The notes beneath the pieces were generated by a model. That model saw nothing but the letters and a program-made list of their open reading frames with translations, searched no databases and was not told the DNA's origin. 64,000 bases of DNA from contig CM055317.2 of assembly GCA_029255685.2 (NCBI GenBank), forward strand, positions 22,018,501 to 22,082,500, read 5' to 3'. Shown piece after piece: positions 32,626-43,799 of this stretch (positions are counted from its first letter, which is position 1; the number at the start of each line of letters is the position of its first letter). The DNA comes from Silene conica (taxonomy: Eukaryota; Streptophyta; Magnoliopsida; Caryophyllales; Caryophyllaceae). The translations under genes and the position numbers were made by a program.

Positions 32626-35600
32626 TGTGAATACGTGATATATCAGCAGCAACAATGGTGGAAACAAACGCCATTGATGAATGTTATGAAAGCTTTAAGC
32701 TAATAGAAGAAAGATTAAATAAACTGTGAATTATATTGAATCAAAATTGGTTACATTATGTTCATCACAGTTGAGTATATATAGGCCTAAGTTCCTAAGC
32801 TGTACATTCAACTAACTAGTTAGTTACATGAGTCAAAGTGGTTACAACCAGTCAAAGTTTGTTACAGATATTTTAGAGTTAGTTACAGATATTATTAGTT
32901 TGTTACAGATATTTACAAACTAATGCAGCTCCTCTTGATGACTGGTAAAACCAATTGTTGCAGATGTGCAGTGCAGTCAGGTGTGATGCTGTTGCAACCT
33001 GTTGTTTGCTTTTGTATCCAAAACCCCTGATTCACAGCCCCCTTCAAGTTGGAGTTCCATGAAATGGTTCAATTATTAAACCCAACTTGGAAGCTAAAAA
33101 AGAGTGTTGATGTTGTCCTAAGGGTTTAGTCATCAGATCAGCTAACTGATGACTTGACTTGATGTGCACTGTACGCACGCAGGAAACCTGCTTCAATCTT
33201 CTCTCTTATATGGTGGCAATCAACATTTATATGCTTAGTTCGTTCATGGAAAACGGGGTTGGCGGCAATGTGTTGGGCTGCCTTATTATCACAATGTAGG
33301 TGTATTGGTAGAGGAATAGAAACCTGGAAATCTTGTAATAAAGCATGTACCCAAATGATTTCAGAAGTAGTGTATGACATAGCTCTATATTCAGATTCTG
33401 CAGAACTTTTTGATACTGTTTTTTGTTTTTTAGTCTTCCATGAAATAAGAGAATATCAGGGTTTGCAGTATCAGTAGCATGGTTAGGAATCTCACTTATG
33501 ACTTCTGAATTAACAAGCACAAGACCAGGATCAGTGCTATTATTTGCGTTTATGCTAAAAGAAGGATCAGAGACTTGAGGATGTGAGACAGTGTCTATGT
33601 CTTCATCAAATAAATGCTGGTTTTGTGGGAAAGAGTCAAGTATGGAATCAGGAGAAACAGTATCCAAGTTTTTACTTTTGAAAGGAAAAATGGACTCTTG
33701 AAAGATGACATCCCTGCTAACAAATACCTTATGACTATCCAAGTCATACAACTTGTATGCTTTTTGTCCAAAAGGATAACTAATGAAGATGCAACGTTTT
33801 CCTTTGGGAGCAAATTTATCTTTGGTGACTGTGTGCTTCAAAGCATAACATTGACAACCAAATACCCTAAGATTAGTATAATCAGGTACTTTCTGCAACA
33901 ATACTTCATAAGGTGATTTCTAACCATGGATTGCAGTGGGTAGTTTATTGATAAGATGAGTGGCTGTTAGTAAGCTTTCACCCCAAAAATTCTTAGGAAG
34001 ATGAGCATGTAGCAATAAGGCTCTTGCTGTTTCAACTAAGTGTCTATGCTTTCTCTCAACACGACCATTCTGTTGAGGGGTTCCAGGGATGCTTTTCTGA
34101 TGTATAAGGCCTCTCGTATTCATCAAACTGATACAATGTTCTTGCACAACTTCTGTGCCATTATCACTCCTAACATTTTTAACAGTAGTTTTGTACTGAT
34201 TCTCAGTTTGAGCCAAAAAAAATTCAGAAATGGATGCTACTTGAGTTTTATATTTGAGAAGAAAAGTCCAAGTGACTCTAGTGTGATCATCCACTATAGT
34301 AAAGAAATAATATGCTCCTGTGATCGAGGGTGTTTTGTAAGGTCCCCATAAGTCCACATGAATTAAATCAAAAGCATTACCAGCTCTATTTGTACTTCTG
34401 ATGAAAGGAGTTTTGTGTAATTTTGCTTGGAAACATACATCACAGTGATAGCTCTTCAAATGCTTACAACCATCAACATCTATATATTGCATTTTTTCTA
34501 GGGAAGTATGCCCTAACCTGGCATGTAACAACTCAATGGGTTCATGATTCTTACAATTTGAATGAACATTATTATGCCTACCACGCTTCATACATCCAGC
34601 AGTAGAACATGAACAGAAAACATTATTGACTTTATTCACAACTCCATTAAAACCTACTGACATCTCTTTTGAAACAGAAAAACTCTTAGCCTGAGACCTC
34701 AGCTTGTATAAGCCTCTTTCCTTTAAACAAACTGCCACTTGACACCTATTAACAGGGTCATGTATGATGCAATAATTCATGGAAAAATGAATTAGCAACC
34801 CTGTAGTAGCAATTAACTTTCCCACAGATAACAGATTGTTCTTAAAGGTTGGCACAAATAAGACTTTAACTAGTTTAATGCCATTCTCCAACTGAATATC
34901 ACCAATAAATTCCACTATCTGCACAGAACCATCAGGCAAACCAATGTGTATAAGTGTTTTTAGCTTGTGTAAGTGAGCAAATAGAGCATAATTTCCAGAC
35001 ATGTGGTCAGAAGCCCCTGAGTCTACAATCCAATCAGTATTAAGCACAGATATTTTCGAGTAATGGGCTAAAGATGTACCTGCGAAGTTTACAGATACAT
35101 CAGAAGTGCCAATAGGAGTATCCTGCTTTGACTGAGCCCACTGCATCATGTGATTGTAAAAGGTTGTCAGCATTTCTGGATCAAAGTGCACAGGAGTGGC
35201 AGAGGCAGTAGGATAAGGATGAAAAGCCTGAGGTGAATAGGCAGGATCAGCTTGAGAAGTAGATGCTGCAAACTGTCCTCCAGTGTCTAACATAGACCTG
35301 TCTACAGGAATACTGGCAGCATTGCCAGAGAAACGAGATAATAACTTTTCCCTCAGTGTAGGATGCTTGACAAAATAAGTATCAACTGTGTGTCCTTTCT
35401 TAGAACAATGAGGACACCATCGTTCATCAACCTTATTCTTCTTAGGATCTCTTTCGAAACGTTCCAAGGTTGTTTGCCAGAATGCATAGCACTAGCATCT
35501 TGATTAGTGTTCAACACATTTGTAATCATCTTCTGACTCTCAACTTGCTGCACAATGGAGTATGTCTTGTTTCTGGGAGGAATAGGACCATAGACAAGAT

Positions 35601-36754
35601 ATTAGTGCGCAAACTTTCATAAGTATCACTCAATCCCATGAGAAACGTAATAACTTTCTCTCTAGAAGCAATTTCAAGCAATTTTGAATGTAATCTGCAA
35701 GTGCATTTGTCCACAGCACCACAACTACATTCAGGACTTTCTTCAAGTTCCTCAATGTCATCCCAATATTTTTTAAGTTTGTTGAAGTATTCAACAACAT
35801 AAGAGTTTTCTTGCGAAATGTTTTTCAATTCCTTTTTGAGTTGATACAATAATGGAGCATTGGACTGTCCATATCTCTCACAGATATCAGTCCACAACAG
35901 TTTTGCAGACTTGCAGGACACAAATCCTTCTTTGATTTGTGCTGAGATTGAGTTTAATAACCAGCATCTGATCATGTTATCACATATGAACCATTGAGGA
36001 TATTTTGGAGAGCTTACGCCAGGATTTGCTATGATTCCAGTAAGAAAACCTAGCTTATTCTTTGAATTCAATGCCATGGCCACGCCTTTCATCCAGGATA
36101 TGAAATTGATGCCATTGAAAGGTGTTGTAGTCAACTTCATATTAGCATGATCAGAATTGGATAAGAAAAGCGGCTCATTATAAGGATTAGTGTAAGTTTC
36201 TTCACCATTAGAATTTGTCATGATTAATCTAAGGTTTTATAGTTTTGTGTTGTGATTTTGTGAAAGAAAAACAAATTCAAGACTATGCGGAAGTATGATG
36301 AAGCAGATAAACAGAAACAGGTATTAAACCTGCTCTGATACCATGTGAATACGTGATATATCAGTAGCAACAATGGTGGAAACAAACGCCATTGATGAAT
36401 GTTATGAAAGCTTTAAGCTATTAGAAGAAAGAGTAAATAAACTGTGAATTATATTGAATCAAAATTGGTTACATTATGTTCATCACAGTTGAGTATATAT
36501 AGGCCTAAGTTCCTAAGCTGTACATTCAACTAACTAGTTAGTTACATGAGTTAAAGTGGTTACAACTAGTCAAAGTTTGTTACAGATATTTTAGAGTTAG
36601 TTACAGATATTATTAGTTTGTTACAGATATTTACAAACTAATGCAGCTCCTCTTGATGACTGGTAAAATCAATTGTTGCAGATGTGCAGTGCAGTCGGGT
36701 GTGATGCTGTTACAGCCTGTTGTTTGCTTCTGTATCCAAAACCCCTGATTCACA
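32626..36754 (-). mobile_element. Short copia LTR element with 411-bp LTRs, incomplete fossil
   Basis: LTRs of 411 bp lie at 32626-33036 and 36344-36754 (TGTGAAT...ATTCACA) with target duplication CAAAT at 32621-32625 and 36755-36759. The element reads on the minus strand. A primer-binding site matching initiator tRNA-Met (TGGTATCAGAGC) is at 36332-36343 and a purine tract at 33037-33047. The inside has gag, protease, integrase and the end of RNase H. At 4.1 kb it is short for copia, so it is incomplete and broken in several places. By eye the LTRs differ at about ten positions (~2.4%), suggesting roughly one to two million years at usual plant rates. Confidence 0.92.
33138..36221 (-). pseudogene. 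Copia gag-pol remnant of the short element
   Basis: From right to left on the minus strand: a copia-type gag (ATG at 36221; MTNSNGEETYTNPYNEPLF, then the PFNGINFISWMKGVAMAL block), a CX2CX4HX4-like knuckle (CPHCSKKGH), protease (WIVDSGASDHMSGN), the integrase zinc part (HARLGHTSLEKM) and core (LIHVDLWGPYKTPS, VRSDNGTE, GTPQQNGRVERKHRHL), then a short RNase H end (HLHCDNKAAQHIAANPVFHERTKHI). The usual reverse transcriptase block is not recognisable, so the copy is incomplete. Confidence 0.85.
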
Positions 36755-37034
36755 CAAATGTTTACATTTCACCAAAGCAAGATTTCGCAGTCACTATATT
36801 GTTGCTTTTAGTTTTACATATGTTTACTAATGTCGTTTGAATGTATAGCAAAAGAAAAAAAGAATTGTAGACCACACCGATTATAGCAAACTTTTCAAGC
36901 GACATATAACATTTACACCTGACAAAGATAAAATTTCTGTCGGGTGCTACAGAATTTTAACAGAGAAATGCACTCTGAAATTACAATGAGCTGCTCTTAT
37001 TAACAAAGCTCATATAAAAGACAATGAGAGATCA
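36755..37034 (-). other. 3' flank of the oxidoreductase gene
   Basis: 280 bp lies between the copia target duplication and the stop codon at 37035. It probably contains the 3' untranslated region and polyadenylation site of the oxidoreductase. No clear signal singles one out. Confidence 0.4.
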
Positions 37035-39902
37035 TTAAATTTGAATAGGCTCGAAGCCTTGGGCAATGGAGGCTACCACAGCATCAATTACAAGCTGAGT
37101 CTTACGAGTAAGTGTCGGCCACTTCTTCTCAGGTTCCAAACCACGATTCTTAATACCGTCAACCAAAGTTGAGAACTCCTTCACCATGACAACTTCTTGG
37201 GGAAGCTCAGTGTTAACAATGTGCTCACTCGGTTTTTGCTTCCATGCCAAAGTCATTTCACCAAACCCACCATTGGACAATGTTGAAAATGAGGCCGACT
37301 TTTCTTCATACGGGATGATGAAGTCGGTGACACGTAACGTCCCCTTCGTGCCTACAGCTGATATATTCATGGTCAAGTGTGATAGAAAGGAGCAATTGAA
37401 GGTCGCCACTCTTCCGTCTTCCCAATTTAAGGACGCCCCACATGATAATAATACGCCTGCTTTGTTTTTAATAGGATTTCTTAAAGCAGTCACAGATTTG
37501 GGCAGTTCATAGTTGGCGGCAAACAGGCTTGCTCTGATGCAATACCAGCCACAATCACCTAGTGCACCAAGGGCATCAAGATCGGGGCTGACACGAATGT
37601 CATTTTCCAGGAAGTCATTGTCGGCAGCAAAGCTGAAGCACGTTTGTACCTGAAAGATGTGTGTGGTGATTGTAATGAGAACAGCATCTCCAAGAGTATA
37701 GACATTTAGCCTTTTCTCGCACGGAGGTTATACAAAAAAAGGAAAACAAATATCAACCTAAATTCGACAACAATGTCATGACTTTGAGCCATAAAATAGA
37801 GACAGATACTTACAAGAGATGATTTTAAACTTGAGATCAACATATTCAACATATTATCCATATAATTGACGGAGATATACACAACTATTTGGGTTAGACT
37901 CACGTAAGAGACTGTCTAATTCAGGACTTACCAAGCATACTATATACGAAGTGTCTGCTAGAGTAGGATTTTGCTAACCACATCAAATACTATTGCAAGT
38001 ACATGTTGCCACCGACGACACACTCATCACAACTAAGGCTTGTAAGGAAAATGAACCTAAGGGGATGAGACTTTAAGAGCCTAGATTCAGAGATCACGAA
38101 AAAAGCTACTGATGATACACTCATCAGTCATCACACCTGCTACGTAGCACAAAGTTACATGACGCGGTAGTACTATACATGCTGTCTACAAGCTTCAACA
38201 GATAAAAAACAAGAGGTCGCTAGGATCAGCAGAACTCGCAGACCCTATCAGTAAAACCAAGCATCAAAGGAAAAAAAAACTAGTTTTGTAACAAGCATCA
38301 CATAGCTGATCAGCAGAGACAGCTCAAGAGATTCTTGACACAAGATCAAACATGCTAGCAAGCAAATAAAACATATATTCCTGAACATTCCCATTGATTC
38401 AAGTCCCACATTCAAATACGAGTACATCTGTATTACTGTCAGATGCCCCTCTTAAGTCCGGAAATAGTACAACCTTCATTATCCATCAATCGTAATAGCA
38501 AAAACCTAGACCTTCGATTTCTGGTGCTCACGCCATGCAAGCACACGAGGCCAAACCAAAGAGACCTTTGTATTCATAAATTAAAAAAACAAGAGAGTAT
38601 AAACAAGATGTAAAGTTCGATGGGAAAGACGTTTGTTTTTTGGAACCATTAATTTATCCCTTATATCTACTTCATTTGAGCTAAATACGATACCTGAAAA
38701 CCTAACCTCTACTTGGTATTGACACTTTTTTCAGTTTAAACAAAAGTTTTGGACACTATTAGCTATTATTTCACTTTAAACATAAATTCTGCACCATAAA
38801 AACAACTCGAGTATACTAATTCAAGTCATGTGACTAATTCAAGTCATGTGAGAGGGGGTCACTGAAAATATGTAGCACCAACATAAAAACATTTCACATC
38901 AAAATACGATACATGAAATTATTTGAGTGTTTGATGTTAAAGTATTTCCCTTCACTTGTACAACCAACATAAAAACATGGCTTCAAGTATTTCCTATTTC
39001 ACGGTTTGATTTATCATTAGTCTCACGATCAATTATTCTCTCTTAAGTCAAATATAGGTGAAAAGAGATGAAATAATATCTCACTTCTATAAATACACAA
39101 ATTCTCATCCATCACAGCCTTTGTGACGGATATCGTTTTCTCTCACAAAATAGTCATGAGAGGGGAGTGGGAAAGCACATGAAGGCCTCTCCCTTTTGTG
39201 ATAGGTCACAAGCGGACCTGCTGAAATAAATATGACAATATTCGATCTCCCTCTGTTGTAAGTTTAAGTTTAAGTTTAAGAGGGTTCCAAGTGAAAATAC
39301 AGTGTTGAATGTTGATACTGAGCAAAAAGTGAAACAGGAAGATGACGTTAAAAAGTGGAACAGTCAAATGAAGTTAAAAGTCAAAGGATGAAATGAATGG
39401 AACAGTAAAAAAGACTAACATAATGAAGTCTGCCAAAGCGTTCCGAATCATCCAAAAAGTGAGCCATAAGACGAGTCCTAGGATGATGGGTCCACATAGT
39501 ACCATCCATAAACTGCACCCCACTCTCCTCACACGCCTCAATGATCTCATCCAACTCACCCACATTAAGAGCAGTGGGTTTCTCAAGGAGGACATGTTTT
39601 CCTTTACGAGCTGCGGCGACGGCCCAGGTTAGATGAAGGGAGGTAGGGAGGGGAATGTAGACGGCATCCACGTCAGGGTCGTCCAGAACGCCGTCGTATG
39701 AGTCGTACAGTTTTGTGGAGGGAGGGTAGTTGTTCGACTTCGCCAAGGCTTCGGCTTTCGATAGGGATCGGCTTCCCAGGGCGTGGAGGGTTGTGTTTGG
39801 GGACAGCAGGATTGCGCGGGAGACTTTTCTGGCTATGTCCGCGCATCCTATGATTCCGAACCGGATTGGGGAGGACGATGACGACGAGTTGGGTTTTGAC
39901 AT
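37035..39902 (-). CDS. Gfo/Idh/MocA-family NAD(P)-dependent oxidoreductase, two exons, 365 aa
   Basis: Exon 1 is 39902-39420 and exon 2 is 37649-37035, joined across a 1770-bp GT-AG intron, giving 161 + 204 residues. The ATG at 39902 precedes MSKPNSSSSSSPIRFG. A Rossmann nucleotide-binding motif (GIIGCADIA, ~17-24), YIPLPTSLH (~82-90) and the family's EKP motif with its catalytic-type lysine (LLEKPTA, residues 107-109) are in exon 1. Exon 2 holds the C-terminal alpha/beta domain, with LDALGALGDCGWYCIRA. Length and sequence match plant proteins of the uncharacterised At4g09670 type. The substrate is unknown. Both exons are open, so this looks like a working host gene amid transposons. Confidence 0.9.
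37650..39419 (-). other. Oxidoreductase intron, with a third GACGG-type MITE copy
   Basis: The intron starts with GTTAGT after exon 1 and ends TTTCAG before exon 2. Most of it is AT-rich with no ORF of note. Around 39098-39217 is a shorter copy of the MITE seen at 30966 and 31621 (TACACAAATTCTCATCC, GTGACGGATATCG, GATAGGTCACAAGC). Confidence 0.75.
39100..39217. mobile_element. GACGG-type MITE, copy 3, in the oxidoreductase intron
   Basis: The left end, ACACAAATTCTCATCCATCACAG, matches the other two copies. The interior TTTCTCTCACAAAATA and right end TAGGTCACAAGCGGAC are shorter and more diverged. It is probably a deleted relative. Confidence 0.5.
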
Positions 39903-40065
39903 TTTGGATTGGGTTGAGGGGTTCACAAGGTCAACAACTCAACACTCAACAGTGTGTGGTGTGGGAATGGAAACGGTCTGTTGGATAAAAGGAGGGGAAG
40001 GGTTTAGACTTTAGAGGAATGGTTCATAACTTATCGGCTTATCCGTCACACTCTTCCTGCTCTTA
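39903..40065 (-). promoter_or_regulatory. Short 5' flank of the oxidoreductase, ending at a Harbinger insertion
   Basis: Only 163 bp separate the ATG (39902) from the left end of the Harbinger element (40066; target TTA at 40063-40065). The 5' leader and core promoter must lie in this stretch or within the transposon. No strong TATA box was identified. Confidence 0.5.
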
Positions 40066-40555
40066 GACCATCTCCAACCATACTCAATACTCCTCCTCAT
40101 CTCACTCTCTCTAATCACTTCTTACTCCTCCACCTCATTATTCCTCAATTTTTCAATTTACAACAAAAATATTCCTCCAACAATAATTTACACTTATTTC
40201 TCATTACTCTCTTTCATCATTTATCTCTCTTACTTTAACCTACCCCACACATTATTTACATCATACAATTAATTTTGTAATTTGTTCGGGTTTTCAACTC
40301 GATAATTATTCGATTTCGATTTTTTTCCAAGACAATTTCAAAAATAAAAAAGATAACATTAAAAACATGTAATTAATTTTACGGGACAAACCACAATTAC
40401 GAAAATTAAAACGTTCTAGCAGTACTTTTAATAAGCAAATTATTAAATAATGACCTAAACAAACACGAAGTACGACCGTTACAATAATAGGAAACATTAG
40501 TACACAACAACGACATGGTACTTAAACATATTATTGTCGGTGAGAATCATCGTCA

Positions 40556-41156
40556 TCAGATGTCATAATCAGAATCATCACCAGATGAATAATTATCGTT
40601 AGAAGAGTAATTAAGGCGGTCTGCCGGTAAGTTTTCGTCGCGTAAATATTCGAGCTCTTCCTCCATGGTAACCTCATTGTATACGTGATAATAATGGAGA
40701 CGCTCACGTGGAATGAAAAATCTTCCATCTCCAGATAGTAGATCCAATAGAGTTTCCGGATTCATGACGTTGAACAAACGTCGAATAATTTCGACGACTT
40801 CTTTCCTTAATTTGCGATGTTCTTCGCCTTTCGAAAGATAAGTATCTGAAAAAACGCAATACAAAATATGTTGGATTTTATGTAAAATACAATTTAACTT
40901 TCTCGGTATAATTAATTAAAATAGCAATAACATTACCTATTGTTGCATTGTTCAAAACAGGTGGGCTTAGCACAGTATCGGCGTTTCCGGATATGATTGA
41001 GATCAACATTGCTAATGGTGGTGAACAATGTAACATATTCATGTATACCGTTTCTGGCATGACTAGATTCAAACGAGTAACAAAGTTAGGAGCATGATTT
41101 TTTATCATGTTCATGTCTCTTTGAAACTCCCTAACTTTATCATCCCAGTAAGTCAT
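40556..41156 (-). CDS. Unknown 169-aa protein, two exons, third gene of the Harbinger element
   Basis: Exon 1 (41156-40937) starts at MTYWDDKVREFQRD. Exon 2 (40845-40556) ends in GDDSDYDI. The 91-bp intron has a GTAATG donor and a TTTTTTCAG acceptor, and the join restores one frame of 169 codons plus stop. I do not recognise the protein. It is mostly helical-looking, with a hydrophobic stretch around residues 45-57 (PPLAMLISIISG), a charged middle (KGEEHRKLRKEVVEIIRRLF) and a very acidic Ser/Asp/Tyr-rich tail. It lies downstream of the transposase on the same strand. A TATA-like TTATATAG is ~115 bp upstream (41270-41283), followed further out by the duplicated promoter block. It could be a captured host gene or a true transposon gene. 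Confidence 0.6.
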
Positions 41157-41340
41157 TTTCGGTTAATTTGAATTTGATACAACAGAGATGAATAAAAGAG
41201 TGAGAATGTCGGAAATTGTTGGATGTGAGAAATTGTGAACTGAAAATATCAATTTAAATAGAGAGCCGAGCACTATATAACCGTTGGTAATAGTGACAAT
41301 AAAGTCGTTGGTAATAGTGACAATATAGCCGTTGGTAATT
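41157..41340 (-). promoter_or_regulatory. Leader and proximal promoter of the third Harbinger gene, with 24-bp repeats
   Basis: It contains TTATATAG on the minus strand near 41272-41279. Three partly overlapping copies of a 24-bp unit (GTTGGTAATAGTGACAATA-like) span 41281-41342. This leader is unique to this gene. The next bases upstream (41341 onward) match the ORF1 promoter. Confidence 0.55.
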
Positions 41341-41643
41341 TAACTTCTTAAGATTAAAAAAGGCTAAAAGAAGTAAAACAAGTTAGAAAGAAAATGAATG
41401 GTGTGTTGAAATATGTTAGCATTATTACTTATTTATAGAGAAAAAAAATCTTATCCAATCTTATCCGTAATCTGAATAGACCAACCACAATCAAGTAGTT
41501 GAGATATCACTTATCCAATCTTATCCAATGTTATGTAATTATAACTGTTAAAATTATTGAGCTTATCCAATGACGTAATGAATTGTTAGCTTCATTTATG
41601 TGTTATATTTATTTTCGTAAGCTTAATTTACGTATTCACTTTA
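41341..41643 (-). repeat. Harbinger promoter block A, duplicate of 45221-45532
   Basis: About 300 bp is nearly identical, in the same orientation, to the DNA directly upstream of the ORF1 gene. In the ~270 best-matching bases I count only a handful of differences. It contains TATAAATA on the minus strand (41430-41437) and one version of the TTATCCGTAATCTG...CCAACCA module. It lies 185 bp upstream of the third gene. Confidence 0.85.
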
Positions 41644-41868
41644 AGATGGCCTATAGTATAATTATTTTATTGTAAAAGTTTTGGCAAAAACAAGAAATAA
41701 GTTAAAAAAACATATGGACATACAAATACAACAAAATAATGACTCGGTAAATTTAATCAAACGGCTACATTCGAATATTACATTAATTTAATTAAAGACA
41801 ATAATACATAAAACGATAAAGGAAATACAATAAATTAAAAAACCGTTGAAAAACATAATAATACAACG

Positions 41869-43191
41869 TTAATTGAGGTCGCCAAATTTTTGCCAAATGT
41901 TTTCAATTAAATCAGCTCTTAACACTTGATGTGCCCTTGCATTTCTTAAACGATTTCTATTTTGAATATACGCTGTTATAGGAGTTGTATATCCTACTTC
42001 ATACTCGGGATCATCAACATTAAGATGGCCTTCTTCATTCCCGTTATTCTCGAACTCAGTAGGGTCGGAGTAGTTAGCATATGTATCTCTTTCATCTTCC
42101 ACAATCATGTTATGTATTATTATGCAACATTTTAAAATTTTGTGCATCAGTTGCTCGCTCCAAGTAAGTGCTGGTTTACGAACGACTGCAAACCTAGCTT
42201 GTAGTACGCCGAATGCCCGCTCAACATCTTTACGAGCTGCTTCTTGGCGCTCTGCAAATAATCTATCTTTGGGTGTTTGTGGGAGTGGAATTGATTGTAT
42301 GAAAGTCGACCATTGTGGATAGATCCCATCGGTTAGATAATACCCTGTGTTATAAAGATGACCATTAACCGTATAGTTAACACGAGGTGCTCGCCCATTC
42401 ATCATATCATCAAAAATAGGAGAACGATGAAGTACAGTCAAGTCATTACAAGACCCTGGAATCCCAAAAAAAGAATGCCATATCCACAGGTCTTGTGAGG
42501 CAACAGCTTCAAGAATGACAGTTGCTCTACCACTCCGCCCCTGGTACTTCCCCCTCCAACCAACCGGGCAATTCTTCCATTGCCAATGCATGCAATCAAT
42601 ACTTCCCATCATTCCAGGAAACCCTCGCCGAGCACCGATTTGTAGGAGCCTTTGGAGATCATTTGCATTAGGTGATCGTAAGTACTCATCTCCAAATGCA
42701 TTGATAACAGCTTCAGTAAATTTCTCTAATGCAACAAATGTTGTCGATTCACCAATACGGCAATACTCATCCGTTCTATCTGCTCCTTCTCCATATGCTA
42801 ACATGCGTAAGGCTGCAGTGCACTTCTGCAAAGATGATATTGGCACCCTACCACTTCCATCAGGCCCTGGATTAAAAAATGTATCATAGGCTTCCGCTGC
42901 TTGAACTAAGCGAAGGAATACATGTCTATGCATTCGGAATCTACGCCGAAACAAATTTGGAGGATAGACAGGATTAGGCGAGAAGTAGTCATTGTAGAGG
43001 TTCTCGTGACCAGTTTCACGATTCCTCTCAATGTACCTTCTTTGATAAGGGCGTCTTCGACGGTTACTATTGACAATTCGAGGTACTTGAGATATAACAG
43101 AAGTAATAGCTTCTTCTATTATTTCGTTTTCATTTTCATTATTGCTATCACTAGAGGATGAAGATGATGAGAATTCAAATAAAAAATCCAT
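41869..43191 (-). CDS. PIF/Harbinger DDE transposase, 440 aa, intact
   Basis: A single open frame from the ATG at 43191. The N-terminal ~60 residues are Ser/Glu/Arg-rich. A helix-turn-helix-like region lies at ~85-165 (FRMHRHVFLRLVQAAEAY). The catalytic domain carries the acidic residues expected for the family: D199 in GSIDCMHW, D250 in GSCNDLTVLH, D288 in YYLTDGIYP and E324 in KDVERAFGVLQ. The segment KCCIIIHNMIVEDE is also typical. It cuts and pastes the element, usually needing the Myb-like partner for nuclear entry or DNA binding. The length is normal for the family. Its upstream DNA contains the seven-copy 75-bp array. Confidence 0.95.
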   Translation of the reverse strand: MDFLFEFSSSSSSSDSNNENENEIIEEAITSVISQVPRIVNSNRRRRPYQRRYIERNRETGHENLYNDYFSPNPVYPPNLFRRRFRMHRHVFLRLVQAAEAYDTFFNPGPDGSGRVPISSLQKCTAALRMLAYGEGADRTDEYCRIGESTTFVALEKFTEAVINAFGDEYLRSPNANDLQRLLQIGARRGFPGMMGSIDCMHWQWKNCPVGWRGKYQGRSGRATVILEAVASQDLWIWHSFFGIPGSCNDLTVLHRSPIFDDMMNGRAPRVNYTVNGHLYNTGYYLTDGIYPQWSTFIQSIPLPQTPKDRLFAERQEAARKDVERAFGVLQARFAVVRKPALTWSEQLMHKILKCCIIIHNMIVEDERDTYANYSDPTEFENNGNEEGHLNVDDPEYEVGYTTPITAYIQNRNRLRNARAHQVLRADLIENIWQKFGDLN

Positions 43192-43260
43192 TTTAGGTGA
43201 AGAAGGAATATGAGTGTGATGAATAATACAACTAAGAAAATGAGTATATATTTATGTAAT
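43192..43260 (-). promoter_or_regulatory. Transposase core promoter
   Basis: On the minus strand TACATAAATATATAC (43242-43256) is a TATA-like element about 45-65 bp upstream of the transposase ATG. The 75-bp tandem array lies directly upstream. This resembles the order TATA box then module in front of the other two genes of the element. Confidence 0.5.
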
Positions 43261-43771
43261 GGATATCATCTTATCTTATCTGTAATCTGGATAGAACCAA
43301 CCATGATCAAACAACTAGGATTTCACTTATCCAATCGATATCATCTTATCTTATCTGTAATCTGGATAGAACCAACCATGATCAAACAACTAGGATTTCA
43401 CTTATCCAATCGATATCATCTTATCTTATCTGTAATCTGGATAGAACCAACCATGATAAACAACTAGGATTTCACTTATCCAATCGATATCATCTTATCT
43501 TATCTGTAATCTGGATAGAACCAACCATGATCAAACAACTAGGATTTCACTTATCCAATCGATATCATCTTATCTTATCTGTAATCTGGATAGAACCAAC
43601 CATGATCAAACAACTAGGATTTCACTTATCCAATCGATATCATCTTATCTTATCTGTAATCTGGATAGAACCAACCATGATCAAACAACTAGGATTTCAC
43701 TTATCCAATCGATATCATCTTATCTTATCTGTAATCTGGATAGAACCAACCATGATCAAACAACTAGGATT
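43261..43771 (-). repeat. Seven-copy 75-bp tandem array upstream of the transposase
   Basis: About 6.8 copies of a 75-bp unit containing CTTATCCAATCGATATCATC, TTATCTGTAATCTGGATAGA and ACCAACCATGATCAAACAAC. Copies are almost identical; one has a 2-bp loss near 43456. A single diverged version of the same module lies in promoter blocks A and B. The array is multiple-of-three in length and open on the plus strand, but that open frame is a by-product of the repeat. Confidence 0.9.
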
Positions 43772-43799
43772 TTCATTAAAACATTATTTTACAAGGTAG

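Noticed and set aside
43261-43771. CRISPR-like look of the regular array
   Set aside because: Units are contiguous and near-identical, with no unique spacers, and the DNA is plant nuclear. It is a minisatellite within a transposon.
43210-43799. Plus-strand open frames with a 25-residue repeated peptide
   Set aside because: They are a by-product of the 75-bp array being a multiple of three without stops. The composition is not protein-like, and the array lies in the upstream region of the minus-strand transposase.
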